DNA from: Aureibaculum luteum
GTDB lineage: Bacteria > Bacteroidota > Bacteroidia > Flavobacteriales > Flavobacteriaceae
Reading direction: 5' to 3'
Assembly: GCF_003449015.1 (NCBI RefSeq)
Contig: NZ_QRGD01000002.1
Coordinates: 558,001-622,000, forward strand
DNA length: 64,000 bases
The translations under genes were made by a program, and so were the position numbers. Shown piece after piece: positions 45,003-52,677 of this stretch. The notes below the pieces were generated by a model. That model did not search any database and was not told where the DNA came from. It saw nothing but the letters and a program-made list of their open reading frames with translations. Each line of letters begins with the position of its first letter. Position 1 is the first letter of the stretch.

Positions 45003-45302
45003 ATGAAGAAATTAACATTATCATTAGTAGTTCTAGTTACAATGGCAAGTTGTAATAGTCTAAAGAGTACAAATACATCGAGTATTGCTGATGCAGCAAC
45101 ATTGTTAGGTTCATTGAGTTCTAACTCAACTTTACAACAAATATCTAGTCTTTTCAGTTTATTAGATACTGATAAAAGTGAATCAATTAGTTCGACAGAA
45201 GCTATTGGCTCAGTTGCTGACAATTTTAACGTTTTAGATACAGATAATAATTCAAGCTTAAACCTAACTGAATTACAAGGTTTACTTGGTTTATTAAAAT
45301 AA
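45003..45302 (+). CDS. small EF-hand lipoprotein, intact copy
   Basis: A 99-residue lipoprotein (VTMASC, Cys17). The mature protein has a Ser/Leu-rich linker and two EF-hand-like loops: DTDKSESISSTE and DTDNNSSLNLTE, both with Asp at positions 1 and 3 and Glu at 12, so it may bind calcium outside the cell. A nearly identical, broken copy lies at 47716-48015. It is followed by its own terminator. Confidence 0.8.
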   Translation: MKKLTLSLVVLVTMASCNSLKSTNTSSIADAATLLGSLSSNSTLQQISSLFSLLDTDKSESISSTEAIGSVADNFNVLDTDNNSSLNLTELQGLLGLLK

Positions 45303-45320
45303 TAAAGCATTTTGTAATAG

Positions 45321-45358
45321 AAAAGGGAAATACTTATTGGTATTTCTCTTTTTTTTTT
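45321..45358 (+). terminator. terminator after EF-hand lipoprotein
   Basis: 13-bp stem (45321-45333 with 45340-45352, one G-U) and a T run. The second duplication copy has an equivalent terminator with a perfect 14-bp stem. Confidence 0.85.
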
Positions 45359-45406
45359 AAATCTTTAAACTAAAAAAAACATACGAAGTATATAATATTA
45401 GCACAA

Positions 45407-45530
45407 GCGTCGATAAAAAATATCAATCTATCGATTATCGTATTTTTTGGCTTAAAAGTTGAAATACATTTAAACGATTAATACAATGAATAGTCTAAGT
45501 ATTAAATAAGTTAAATTAAAAACATTAATT
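45407..45530 (+). repeat. conserved leader of DUF6515 genes, copy A
   Basis: This leader aligns over its full length with 48121-48246: shared blocks CGTCGATAAAAA, ATCGAT, ATTTTTTGGCTTA, TTGAAAT, AAACGATTAATACA, TAGTCTAAGTATTAA and AAACAT before ATTATG. Non-coding conservation higher than expected between paralogues points to a promoter and regulatory leader. Confidence 0.6.
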
Positions 45531-46181
45531 ATGAACTTTTCAAAGAAAAATCACAAACACAAAAAAACAAATAAATATTTGGTGAGTAAATCAATTATTA
45601 AAACATCAGTATTAGCTTCATTATTTTTAATGGCGTTTGCAACCGAGGTGTCCGGACAATCAAAAAGAAGTAGTACAACAACTACAATAGTTAAAAAAAA
45701 GACACCAGTTAAAAAAACAATACCTACAAAAAAAGTATCTCGTACTAAAGTAACATACAAAAAACCTACTAAAAAGGTTGTATCTGTACGAAGTGTACCA
45801 AATAAAAAAGTGATAAGCCATAATGGACAAAAATATTTTTATGGTAACAATAAGTTCTATACATATTCTAGTGGTCGTTATATAGCTATAGCTCCAAAAA
45901 TTGGTTTTAGAATAATTACTTTACCATCTAATTATAAAACAATTCGTTACAATAATTTTAATTATTATAATGTTGGAGGTATATTTTATACCCGAATAAA
46001 TAATCAATATGAAGTTGTAGATCCAGAAGTAGGTACAATTGTTTATGAACTTCCAGATGATTATGAAAAAGTAGAAATAGATAATCAAACCTATTATGAA
46101 TATGCTAACATTCTGTATGAAAAAGTTCAGGTAGATGGTACAAGAGCTTATGAGGTTGTAGGTATTATTGATATGGACTAA
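45531..46181 (+). CDS. DUF6515 family protein, copy A, with N-terminal extension
   Basis: A 216-residue exported protein. Signal peptide SIIKTSVLASLFLMAFATEVSG is preceded by an 18-residue basic insert (NFSKKNHKHKKTNKYLVS) directly after Met1 that copy B lacks. A Lys/Thr/Arg-rich linker (about 40-85) leads to a repeated Tyr/Asn-rich module: NGQKYFYGNNKFYTYSSGRY, YYNVGGIFYTRINNQYEVVDPEVG and YYEYANILYEKVQVDGTRAYEVV. The family is DUF6515, of unknown role, probably periplasmic or cell-surface. Confidence 0.8.
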   Translation: MNFSKKNHKHKKTNKYLVSKSIIKTSVLASLFLMAFATEVSGQSKRSSTTTTIVKKKTPVKKTIPTKKVSRTKVTYKKPTKKVVSVRSVPNKKVISHNGQKYFYGNNKFYTYSSGRYIAIAPKIGFRIITLPSNYKTIRYNNFNYYNVGGIFYTRINNQYEVVDPEVGTIVYELPDDYEKVEIDNQTYYEYANILYEKVQVDGTRAYEVVGIIDMD

Positions 46182-46224
46182 AGCGTTGGGTTTTTAGTAA
46201 ATAATAACATTAAAATTTATAAAT

Positions 46225-46515
46225 ATGAAAAGTAGCACAATTAAAGTAGGATTATTAGTTTTAGGATTAACGGCATTTGTTTCGAACAGTTCTTTTGGAC
46301 AAGAAGGAAAACAAGACAGAAAAAAACCAACTTACAGTGAATTATTAAAAAAGATGGATGCTAATGAAGACGGCAAACTTGCTAAAGCTGAGGTCAAAGG
46401 TAGATTAGAAGAAAATTTTGATAAAATCGACACTGATAAAGATGGTTTTATTTCTGAAAAAGAATTTGAAAATGCACCAAAGCCCGAAAGAAAAGGGAAA
46501 AGGAAACAAAATTAA
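46225..46515 (+). CDS. secreted two-EF-hand protein
   Basis: A 96-residue exported protein (signal to SNSSFG, about residue 25) with two canonical EF-hand loops: DANEDGKLAKAE and DTDKDGFISEKE. The C-terminus is Lys/Arg-rich (ERKGKRKQN). It is 43 nt behind the DUF6515 gene and before a terminator, so it may be cotranscribed with it. Likely an extracytoplasmic calcium-binding protein. Confidence 0.85.
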   Translation: MKSSTIKVGLLVLGLTAFVSNSSFGQEGKQDRKKPTYSELLKKMDANEDGKLAKAEVKGRLEENFDKIDTDKDGFISEKEFENAPKPERKGKRKQN

Positions 46516-46556
46516 AATTAAGTAAAAGTAAGTTGAATTAGCTGAGTCGTTTTGTT

Positions 46557-46589
46557 AAAAGTTTCGTAAGCAATTGCGAAGCTTTTTTT
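46557..46589 (+). terminator. rho-independent terminator
   Basis: AAAAGTTTCG (46557-46566) pairs with CGAAGCTTTT (46577-46586) with one U-G pair plus further inner pairing, then a T run. Confidence 0.75.
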
Positions 46590-46648
46590 AAACTAGCACA
46601 AGTTTTTTTAAATAATACATCTAAACTTATAACAGAAAAAATAATATC

Positions 46649-47155
46649 ATGAAGAATTACAATTTAAAAATCACACTTGCCATTTTATTTACACTTTTCT
46701 ATGTCTCCATTTATGCACAAAGACGCGGTGGACAACGTGGAGGGAATAGAGGAGGGCAACAAGATGCTACCCAAATCTTTAAAAGGCTAGACACTAATAA
46801 CGATGCTAAAATTGACGTTGACGAAGCCTCAAAAGCAAAAAGTGGTAATATTTCTCAAAATTTTGACAACATAGATACCAATGATGACAAATTTATTGAT
46901 CTAGCAGAATTAGAAGCATCTTTAAATGGTAGAGCCAGGAAAAAAGAATCTGCAGAAAATATAATGAAAGCAGCAGATGATAATAAAGATGGAAAATTAA
47001 ATAAATTGGAAATAGCCGCAAAAGAACAACTTTTTCTAACCAATAATTTTGATGCTATTGATACCAATCGAGATAACGAAATCGATTTGGAAGAATTAAA
47101 AGCATACATGGAAAAATCAGACACAAAAAAAACCAAAAAACGTAAAAAAAATTAA
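46649..47155 (+). CDS. secreted four-EF-hand protein
   Basis: A 168-residue exported protein (signal to about residue 23, YVSIYA) with a basic Gly/Arg patch (QRRGGQRGGNRGGQQ) and four EF-hand loops: DTNNDAKIDVDE, DTNDDKFIDLAE, DDNKDGKLNKLE, DTNRDNEIDLEE. It ends in a Lys-rich tail. A calmodulin-like secreted calcium binder, unusual in combining a basic RGG-like stretch with acidic loops. It stands after a terminator and before a decayed region. Confidence 0.85.
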   Translation: MKNYNLKITLAILFTLFYVSIYAQRRGGQRGGNRGGQQDATQIFKRLDTNNDAKIDVDEASKAKSGNISQNFDNIDTNDDKFIDLAELEASLNGRARKKESAENIMKAADDNKDGKLNKLEIAAKEQLFLTNNFDAIDTNRDNEIDLEELKAYMEKSDTKKTKKRKKN

Positions 47156-47182
47156 TGAAATAAAATACTGCCACCATATTAA

Positions 47183-47488
47183 AAGCATTATAAATATCAG
47201 TATCTAGTAGGTATAACGGTTAAAAAAGTCTTGCCACAATCTATTTTATAACTGGAGGTAAAGACAAAATCTAAAATTTGGCACGAACATGTTATTTTGC
47301 TAGGAAGACTTCAAGAAAACATGGATGATAACGATTGTAAAAATTTTAATGCTAAAGGTGTGGTAAAATTATGAAAAAGGTTATGTAAAAGAAAAGTAAA
47401 AGGTTATTCACAACTATTAGATTTACAATCAAATAACACATTTAGGTTTAAGATAAAACGTACGGCTACTTTCCAATACAATATATAA
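47183..47488 (+). pseudogene. possible decayed gene, unrecognised
   Basis: The 560-nt gap 47156-47715 has coding-like residues in pieces: frame open from 47183 to TAA at 47249 and, same frame, on to TGA at 47372 (LEVKTKSKIWHEHVILL, LQENMDDNDCKNFNAKG); then YEKGYVKEK in a second frame (47370-47396), and VKGYSQLLDLQSNNTFRF to TAA at 47486 in a third. The pieces join sensibly if one stop and two frameshifts are read through. Product not recognised. The rest of the gap (47489-47715) shows only the leader of the next gene. Confidence 0.3.
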
Positions 47489-47715
47489 TAATCCTAATAA
47501 ACTAAAGGATTGAGGAGTTTAGGTGTTAGAAAGATGTACTCTTTCGTTATCATCTGATTTGGCTAATCTTGCTTATAAAACTAGAAGTTGTTCTCTATAA
47601 TTCGCTTTATCTATGGAAATATTTTTTTCATCGATAAATTTAGTGAATTGTTATATTTTTATTTGAAATACAAAGAGGTAGCAGTACTTTCGAGGAAATT
47701 TAAAAATATAATAGT

Positions 47716-48015
47716 ATGAAGAAAATCACATTATCATTAGTAGTGATGGTTACAATGGCAAGTTGTAATAGTCTTAAGAGTACAAATACATCAACAATCT
47801 CTGATGCGGCAACACTATTAAGCTCATTGAGTTCAAAAGCTACTATACAACAAATATCAAGTCTCTTCAGTTTATTAGATGTAGACAAAAACGAAGCCAT
47901 AAGCTAAACAGAGGCTATTGGATCAGTTGCAGATAATTTTAACGTACTAGATACTGATAATAATTCAAGTCTAAACCTTACCGAATTACAAGGTTTAATT
48001 GGTTTATTAAAATAA
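47716..48015 (+). pseudogene. EF-hand lipoprotein, copy B, broken by an in-frame TAA
   Basis: Same 99-codon frame as 45003-45302 (lipobox VTMASC, Cys17), but codon 64 is TAA (47905-47907) where copy A has TCG (Ser, in SISSTE); the serine-to-stop change sits inside the first EF-hand loop. The frame stays open after the stop to a natural TAA at 48013-48015 with the second loop DTDNNSSLNLTE intact, so the break is recent. It may make a 63-residue truncated lipoprotein. Confidence 0.8.
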
Positions 48016-48034
48016 TAGAGCATTTTGTATTCAC

Positions 48035-48072
48035 AAAGGAGAAATGCTTAATAGCATTTCTCCTTTTTTTTT
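48035..48072 (+). terminator. terminator after EF-hand lipoprotein copy B
   Basis: Perfect 14-bp stem (48035-48048 with 48053-48066), 4-nt loop, followed by a T run. Confidence 0.9.
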
Positions 48073-48120
48073 ATTAAACGAAAGAAAAGAGAATTAATGA
48101 AGTATAGAAAATCAACGTAA

Positions 48121-48246
48121 ACGTCGATAAAAAGTGACAATTCATCGATAATCACATTTTTTGGCTTAGAAATTGAAATGGATTAAACGATTAATACATT
48201 TTATAGTCTAAGTATTAAGAAGAAGTTAAATCAAAAAACATATATT
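48121..48246 (+). repeat. conserved leader of DUF6515 genes, copy B
   Basis: Counterpart of 45407-45530; same ordered blocks, ending in AAACATATATT before the ATG at 48247. The inverted CGATAA/TTATCG pair of copy A is not kept here. Confidence 0.6.
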
Positions 48247-48858
48247 ATGAAATCAATTATTAAAACGTCGGTATTAGCTTCATTATTTTTAATGGCTTTT
48301 GCAACAGATATTTCAGGACAATCTCGTAGAAGTAGTACTACAACTGCAACAAGAACAACAACAGTTAAGAAAAATACGCCAGTTAAAAAAACGACACCAA
48401 GTAGAAGGATTTCTAGCACTAAGGTAACCTATAAAAGACCCACACGAAAAGTGGTGTCTGTACGGAATGTACCCAATAGAAAAGTGATTAATCATAACGG
48501 CCAACGATATTATTATAACAATAACAGGTATTATACCTATTCAAGAGGACGTTATATTGCTATTGCTCCTAAAGTAGGATTTAGAGTTAGTACGTTACCA
48601 ACTAACTACAAAAGAGTTCGTTACAACACTTATAATTATTATAATGTAGGAGGTATATTTTACACACAACTAAATAATGAATATGAGGTGGTAGATCCAG
48701 AAGTAGGTACAATTGTTTATGAACTTCCAGATGATTATGAAAAAGTAGTCATTGATGGACAAACTTACTATGAATACGCTAACATTCTTTACGAAAAAGT
48801 TCAGGTAGATGGTACAAGAGCGTACGAAGTGGTTGGGATTATAGAATTAGATAATTAA
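48247..48858 (+). CDS. DUF6515 family protein, copy B
   Basis: A 203-residue exported protein, paralogue of 45531-46181 with most of the C-terminal half identical (VDPEVGTIVYELPDDYEKV, YYEYANILYEKVQVDGTRA). Signal peptide KSIIKTSVLASLFLMAFATD starts right after Met1, without the 18-residue extension of copy A. The linker is richer in Arg/Thr (RRSSTTTATRTTTVKK). Followed by a strong terminator shared with the convergent topB gene. Confidence 0.82.
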   Translation: MKSIIKTSVLASLFLMAFATDISGQSRRSSTTTATRTTTVKKNTPVKKTTPSRRISSTKVTYKRPTRKVVSVRNVPNRKVINHNGQRYYYNNNRYYTYSRGRYIAIAPKVGFRVSTLPTNYKRVRYNTYNYYNVGGIFYTQLNNEYEVVDPEVGTIVYELPDDYEKVVIDGQTYYEYANILYEKVQVDGTRAYEVVGIIELDN

Positions 48859-48891
48859 AAAAGATACATTAATATTTTGAGTTCGTTTTAT

Positions 48892-48929
48892 AAGGCTTCA
48901 TGTGTAACACATGGAGCCTTTTATTTTTT
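48892..48929 (+). terminator. terminator after DUF6515 copy B
   Basis: 13-bp stem AAGGCTTCATGTG (48892-48904) with CACATGGAGCCTT (48908-48920), one U-G pair, then a T-rich run overlapping the stop codon of the convergent topB. Confidence 0.85.
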
Positions 48930-51218
48930 GCCGCTTAATATAGCATATACCAATTCCTTCGTCAATGCTTGTTCACCCGCTTTTTCTCTAATTTCTTTAA
49001 ATGAGAATCTAAAATCACAGCCAGATTTATAAGCACTACAACCATAACTTTCCTTGCCTTTTAGAATAGTTCCTTTTTTACATTTAGGACAAATTAACGC
49101 ATCAGAAGTTGGTTTTTTAGTCGTTTTCTTTTCTTCTAAAACCAAATTAAATTGGTCATCAAAACGCACGAGACCTTCAACAGTTCCATGATCAGATGTA
49201 AACCCTTTTAAGTTTACAGTAGATTCTTTTTGAAGTAACCGAATCAATTGCTTTTCTGATATTTTCTTCTCCATAAAGGAAAACGGAAGTACAAAATTAC
49301 AGCCATTTTTGTAATTGCTACATCCATAAGCACTCTTACCTTTTAAGAGTGTTCCTTTTTTACATTTGGGACAAGTTTCTGCTGTAATTCCCGATACCTT
49401 TTTCACCTTTTTCTCTTTTTCGCGATTTTGAAGTACTGTATTTTGAGAAATGTTAGCACGTTTAGTTTCACTTCGTACTTCATAAACCAATTGATCTACC
49501 ATACGTTTCATATTCTTTATAAAAGTACCCGCACTAAATTCTCCTTTTTCAATATCTTTTAATTGCTTTTCCCATTTACCGGTTAACTCTGCTGATTTTA
49601 ACAATTCATTTTGAATGGTTTCAATCAATCGAATTCCCGTAACTGTTGGAATCAACTGCTTTTTATTTCGTTTAATATACTGTCTTCTAAACAGTGTTTC
49701 AATAATATTCGCTCTTGTTGATGGTCTTCCAATACCATTGTCTTTCATTAGGTCTCTCAACTCTTCATCATCTACTTGTTTTCCGGCTGTTTCCATAGCA
49801 CGTAGGAGGGAAGCCTCCGTAAATTGATTCGGTGCTTTGGTTTGTTTTTCCAAAAAAGATGGTTCATGTGGCCCTTTTTCACCCTTAACAAAATTAGGAA
49901 GCATACCACTTTCATTGTTTGTTGTTTCTGCATTTTTATTTTCAAAAACAACTCGCCATCCTTTTTTTAAAATTTCTTTTCCAGTGGTTTTAAAATTAAC
50001 TTCTGCAGCTTTACCAATTACAGTTGTATTTGAAACAGAACAATCTTCATAAAAGACAGCAATAAAACGCCTCGTAATAATGTCATAGACTTGTTGTTGA
50101 TTGTATTGCAAAGGAATTTGTACACCAGTTGGAATTATTGCATGGTGATCGGTTACTTTTTTATCATTAAAAACCCGTGTCGATTTCTTTATCTTTTTAC
50201 CTAATAAAGGTTGCGTTAATTCTGCATATTTAGTCAGATTTTTAAGAATTCCAGCTACTTTTGGATATACATCATTGGGTAGAAAAGTAGTATCTACACG
50301 AGGATAAGTAACTACTTTTTGTTCATATAATTTTTGGACTATTTTTAAGGTTTCATCTGCTGAAAAGCTGAATTTTTTATTGCAATACACCTGCAATCCT
50401 GTTAAGTCGAACAGTTTTGGTGCATAATCTTTTCCTTTCTTTTTCGTGGCCGAAACAATTTCAAACTCATCTTCCTTAACTTTATCTGCCAATACTTGAC
50501 CATCTTCCATTTTAAGAAAACGACCTTCCTCATAACTAAATAAGGTATCACGATATAGGGTTTGTAACTCCCAATAAGGTTGAGGTTTAAAGTTTTCAAT
50601 TTCTAAGAATCGATTGACCACCATAGCCAAGGTTGGTGTTTGTACTCGTCCTACAGAAAGCACTTGCTTATAACCTCCGTGTTTTACAGTGTATAAACGT
50701 GTAGCATTCATTCCTAAGAGCCAATCACCAATGGCTCTAGAAAACCCTGCATAATAAAGATTATCATAATCTTCTGAAGGTTTCAGTTTTTGGAACCCCT
50801 CTTTTATCGCTTCGGTAGTTAAGGAAGAAATCCACAATCGCTCCACTTTCCCCTTATAACCTGCTTGATCTAAAACCCATCGCTGAATCAATTCTCCTTC
50901 TTGACCCGCATCTCCACAATTGATAACAACATCCGCCTTATCAAATAGACTCTTAATAATATTAAATTGTTTTTGAATACCCGTGTTGTCAACTACTTTC
51001 GTCTTAAACTTTTCGGGGAGCATGGGTAGATTATTCAAATCCCAACTCTTCCAATGGGGTTTATAATCATTAGGTTCCATCAATGTACATAAATGTCCAA
51101 ATGTGTACGTAACTGCATATCCATTACCTTCATAATAACCATCGTGTCTAGTTTTTGCACCTAACACTTCGGCAATTTCTCTGGCTACACTTGGTTTTTC
51201 GGCAATACAAACCTTCAT
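48921..51218 (-). CDS. topB: DNA topoisomerase III
   Basis: A 765-residue type IA topoisomerase. Toprim domain with IAEKPS at the N-terminus and INCGDAGQEGELIQ (acidic metal ligands), active-site tyrosine Y305 in VVTYPRVDT, and a GRPSTRANIIETL motif. Two C-terminal zinc ribbons (CPKCKKGTLLKGKSAYGC and CPKCKKGTILKGKESYGC, about 130 nt-level similar units) complete the protein. The arrangement and length match TopB of Bacteroidota. It relaxes and decatenates DNA. Monocistronic, convergent with DUF6515 copy B. Confidence 0.93.
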   Translation of the reverse strand: MKVCIAEKPSVAREIAEVLGAKTRHDGYYEGNGYAVTYTFGHLCTLMEPNDYKPHWKSWDLNNLPMLPEKFKTKVVDNTGIQKQFNIIKSLFDKADVVINCGDAGQEGELIQRWVLDQAGYKGKVERLWISSLTTEAIKEGFQKLKPSEDYDNLYYAGFSRAIGDWLLGMNATRLYTVKHGGYKQVLSVGRVQTPTLAMVVNRFLEIENFKPQPYWELQTLYRDTLFSYEEGRFLKMEDGQVLADKVKEDEFEIVSATKKKGKDYAPKLFDLTGLQVYCNKKFSFSADETLKIVQKLYEQKVVTYPRVDTTFLPNDVYPKVAGILKNLTKYAELTQPLLGKKIKKSTRVFNDKKVTDHHAIIPTGVQIPLQYNQQQVYDIITRRFIAVFYEDCSVSNTTVIGKAAEVNFKTTGKEILKKGWRVVFENKNAETTNNESGMLPNFVKGEKGPHEPSFLEKQTKAPNQFTEASLLRAMETAGKQVDDEELRDLMKDNGIGRPSTRANIIETLFRRQYIKRNKKQLIPTVTGIRLIETIQNELLKSAELTGKWEKQLKDIEKGEFSAGTFIKNMKRMVDQLVYEVRSETKRANISQNTVLQNREKEKKVKKVSGITAETCPKCKKGTLLKGKSAYGCSNYKNGCNFVLPFSFMEKKISEKQLIRLLQKESTVNLKGFTSDHGTVEGLVRFDDQFNLVLEEKKTTKKPTSDALICPKCKKGTILKGKESYGCSAYKSGCDFRFSFKEIREKAGEQALTKELVYAILSGKK

Positions 51219-51432
51219 TTAAATAGTTGTTTTAAGTCATGCAAAATAATGATAAAATATAGTAGCGGCAAGAATAATTAAAATTAAGGTCTACGATAAG
51301 AATTCAAAACTGAAATCATTTTTTTTGTAACTGATATAAATCATTGTGCTACAAATATTAAGATTATAAATTGTAGTTAAATTATATTAAATAGTAAACC
51401 ATAATAGCAACAACAATGTAAAATATATCAAC

Positions 51433-52548
51433 ATGAAAACCTCAAATCATATATCCCGTTTTTTTCAAATAACTATTAGTTTTTTAGTCCTTTTTGTTTT
51501 ATTTGTGCTCGTAAGTTTTAAAGATAACGGAAAATTAGCTGCTGTTAATGATAAAGTACAACCCACTCAAGAGACAAAAGGTATAATTGAGTCTGTATGG
51601 CATGTTAAAGGTATTTACCCTGATGGTCGGCTATTAAATATTATTGCGGTAGATGCTTACGGAGAATCTTATAAAGTAAAAGCTCTTCAAAAAGGAGATC
51701 AAAGAACGCTTATGAGTATTAAGGCTTTGGTTAATGATAAAATTATTCCTGTTAAATTATTGGTTAATGAAGGGAAACAGACCCTGCTTGTAGCAATAGC
51801 TAAAGACAGCACAGTGTATCAAATTAAAGCTGTGGCACCAAATGGGGAGCGTTTAAGCGTAAGAGGCGTATTACGTTCTGGAAATATTATTCATATAAAA
51901 GTAATAGCCAAAAATGGTGAATTTTATGGTCTAAAAGCAATTTCTCCTGAAGGACAACTACACGATATAAAAGGAGTAAAAACCAAGAAAGAAGATTTAG
52001 AATATACCCTTTTTGGAGCCAATGTTTACGCTCATGTTAAAGCGATACCACAAGCTGCGGCTGCTGATGACAATTTTCTTTGGCATATTGTAGGGGTACA
52101 TCCTGAAGGATACTTCTTAGAAGTCAAAGCTTTAGATGATAAAGGAAATACATTTGATGTCAATGCCATTTTAGATTCAGACCAACGTAGTTTAATAAAT
52201 ATAAAAGCTTTTAAAAGTGATACCGAAATATTGCCTGTTAAAATATTGTCAAGTATTGATAATTATAAAACAGTAGCGGCCATAGGTGAAAAAGGAGCTA
52301 TTTACAAACTTGTTGCCATTGATAAAAATGGAGATCAATTGGAAGTAAAGGGAGTACGTGAATTTGAGAATATAATTGATATAAAAGTAATAAATAAAGA
52401 AGGTGAATTTTATGGTGTTAAAGCCGTTTCTCAAGCAGGTCAAATGAATGATGTAAAAGGAATGAAAATGTTAAACGAACCTATTGAAATGAAAATAGAC
52501 ACCGTAGCCATTTATGCTCATGTAAAAGCTTTTCAACAAGTATATTAA
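51433..52548 (+). CDS. exported protein with two tandem copies of a beta-rich domain
   Basis: A 371-residue protein with an N-terminal membrane or signal segment (about residues 11-30). The remainder is two homologous modules of about 155 residues, 53-210 and 212-370: each starts W-H-(V/I)-x-G-(I/V)-x-P-(D/E)-G, contains DQR(T/S)L(M/I)(S/N)IKA and (I/V)IxIKVI.KxGEFYG(L/V)KA(I/V)S, and ends YAHVKA(I/F). Short repeated KA/GV strands suggest a beta-solenoid or propeller. Recognised only as a Bacteroidota family of unknown function. Confidence 0.7.
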   Translation: MKTSNHISRFFQITISFLVLFVLFVLVSFKDNGKLAAVNDKVQPTQETKGIIESVWHVKGIYPDGRLLNIIAVDAYGESYKVKALQKGDQRTLMSIKALVNDKIIPVKLLVNEGKQTLLVAIAKDSTVYQIKAVAPNGERLSVRGVLRSGNIIHIKVIAKNGEFYGLKAISPEGQLHDIKGVKTKKEDLEYTLFGANVYAHVKAIPQAAAADDNFLWHIVGVHPEGYFLEVKALDDKGNTFDVNAILDSDQRSLINIKAFKSDTEILPVKILSSIDNYKTVAAIGEKGAIYKLVAIDKNGDQLEVKGVREFENIIDIKVINKEGEFYGVKAVSQAGQMNDVKGMKMLNEPIEMKIDTVAIYAHVKAFQQVY

Positions 52549-52644
52549 TTAGATCGTTAAGTGATACTATTTTAACATTTATACCTACTTGTTAATATAA
52601 ATAATTCTTTTTCGAAAAGTTCATTACTATTCTAAAATGATTAT

Positions 52645-52652
52645 TAGTTTTG
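52645..52652 (+). promoter_or_regulatory. -7 element TAGTTTTG
   Basis: Exact TAnnTTTG match 25 nt before the start of the beta-barrel receptor gene; no clear -33 element. Confidence 0.4.
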
Positions 52653-52677
52653 TCGGCAATTAAAAATTCAAAACTAA

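Noticed and set aside
45411-45440. Inverted repeat CGATAA / TTATCG in DUF6515 leader A as operator
   Set aside because: The right arm is not kept in the otherwise conserved leader of copy B, so symmetry is probably chance.
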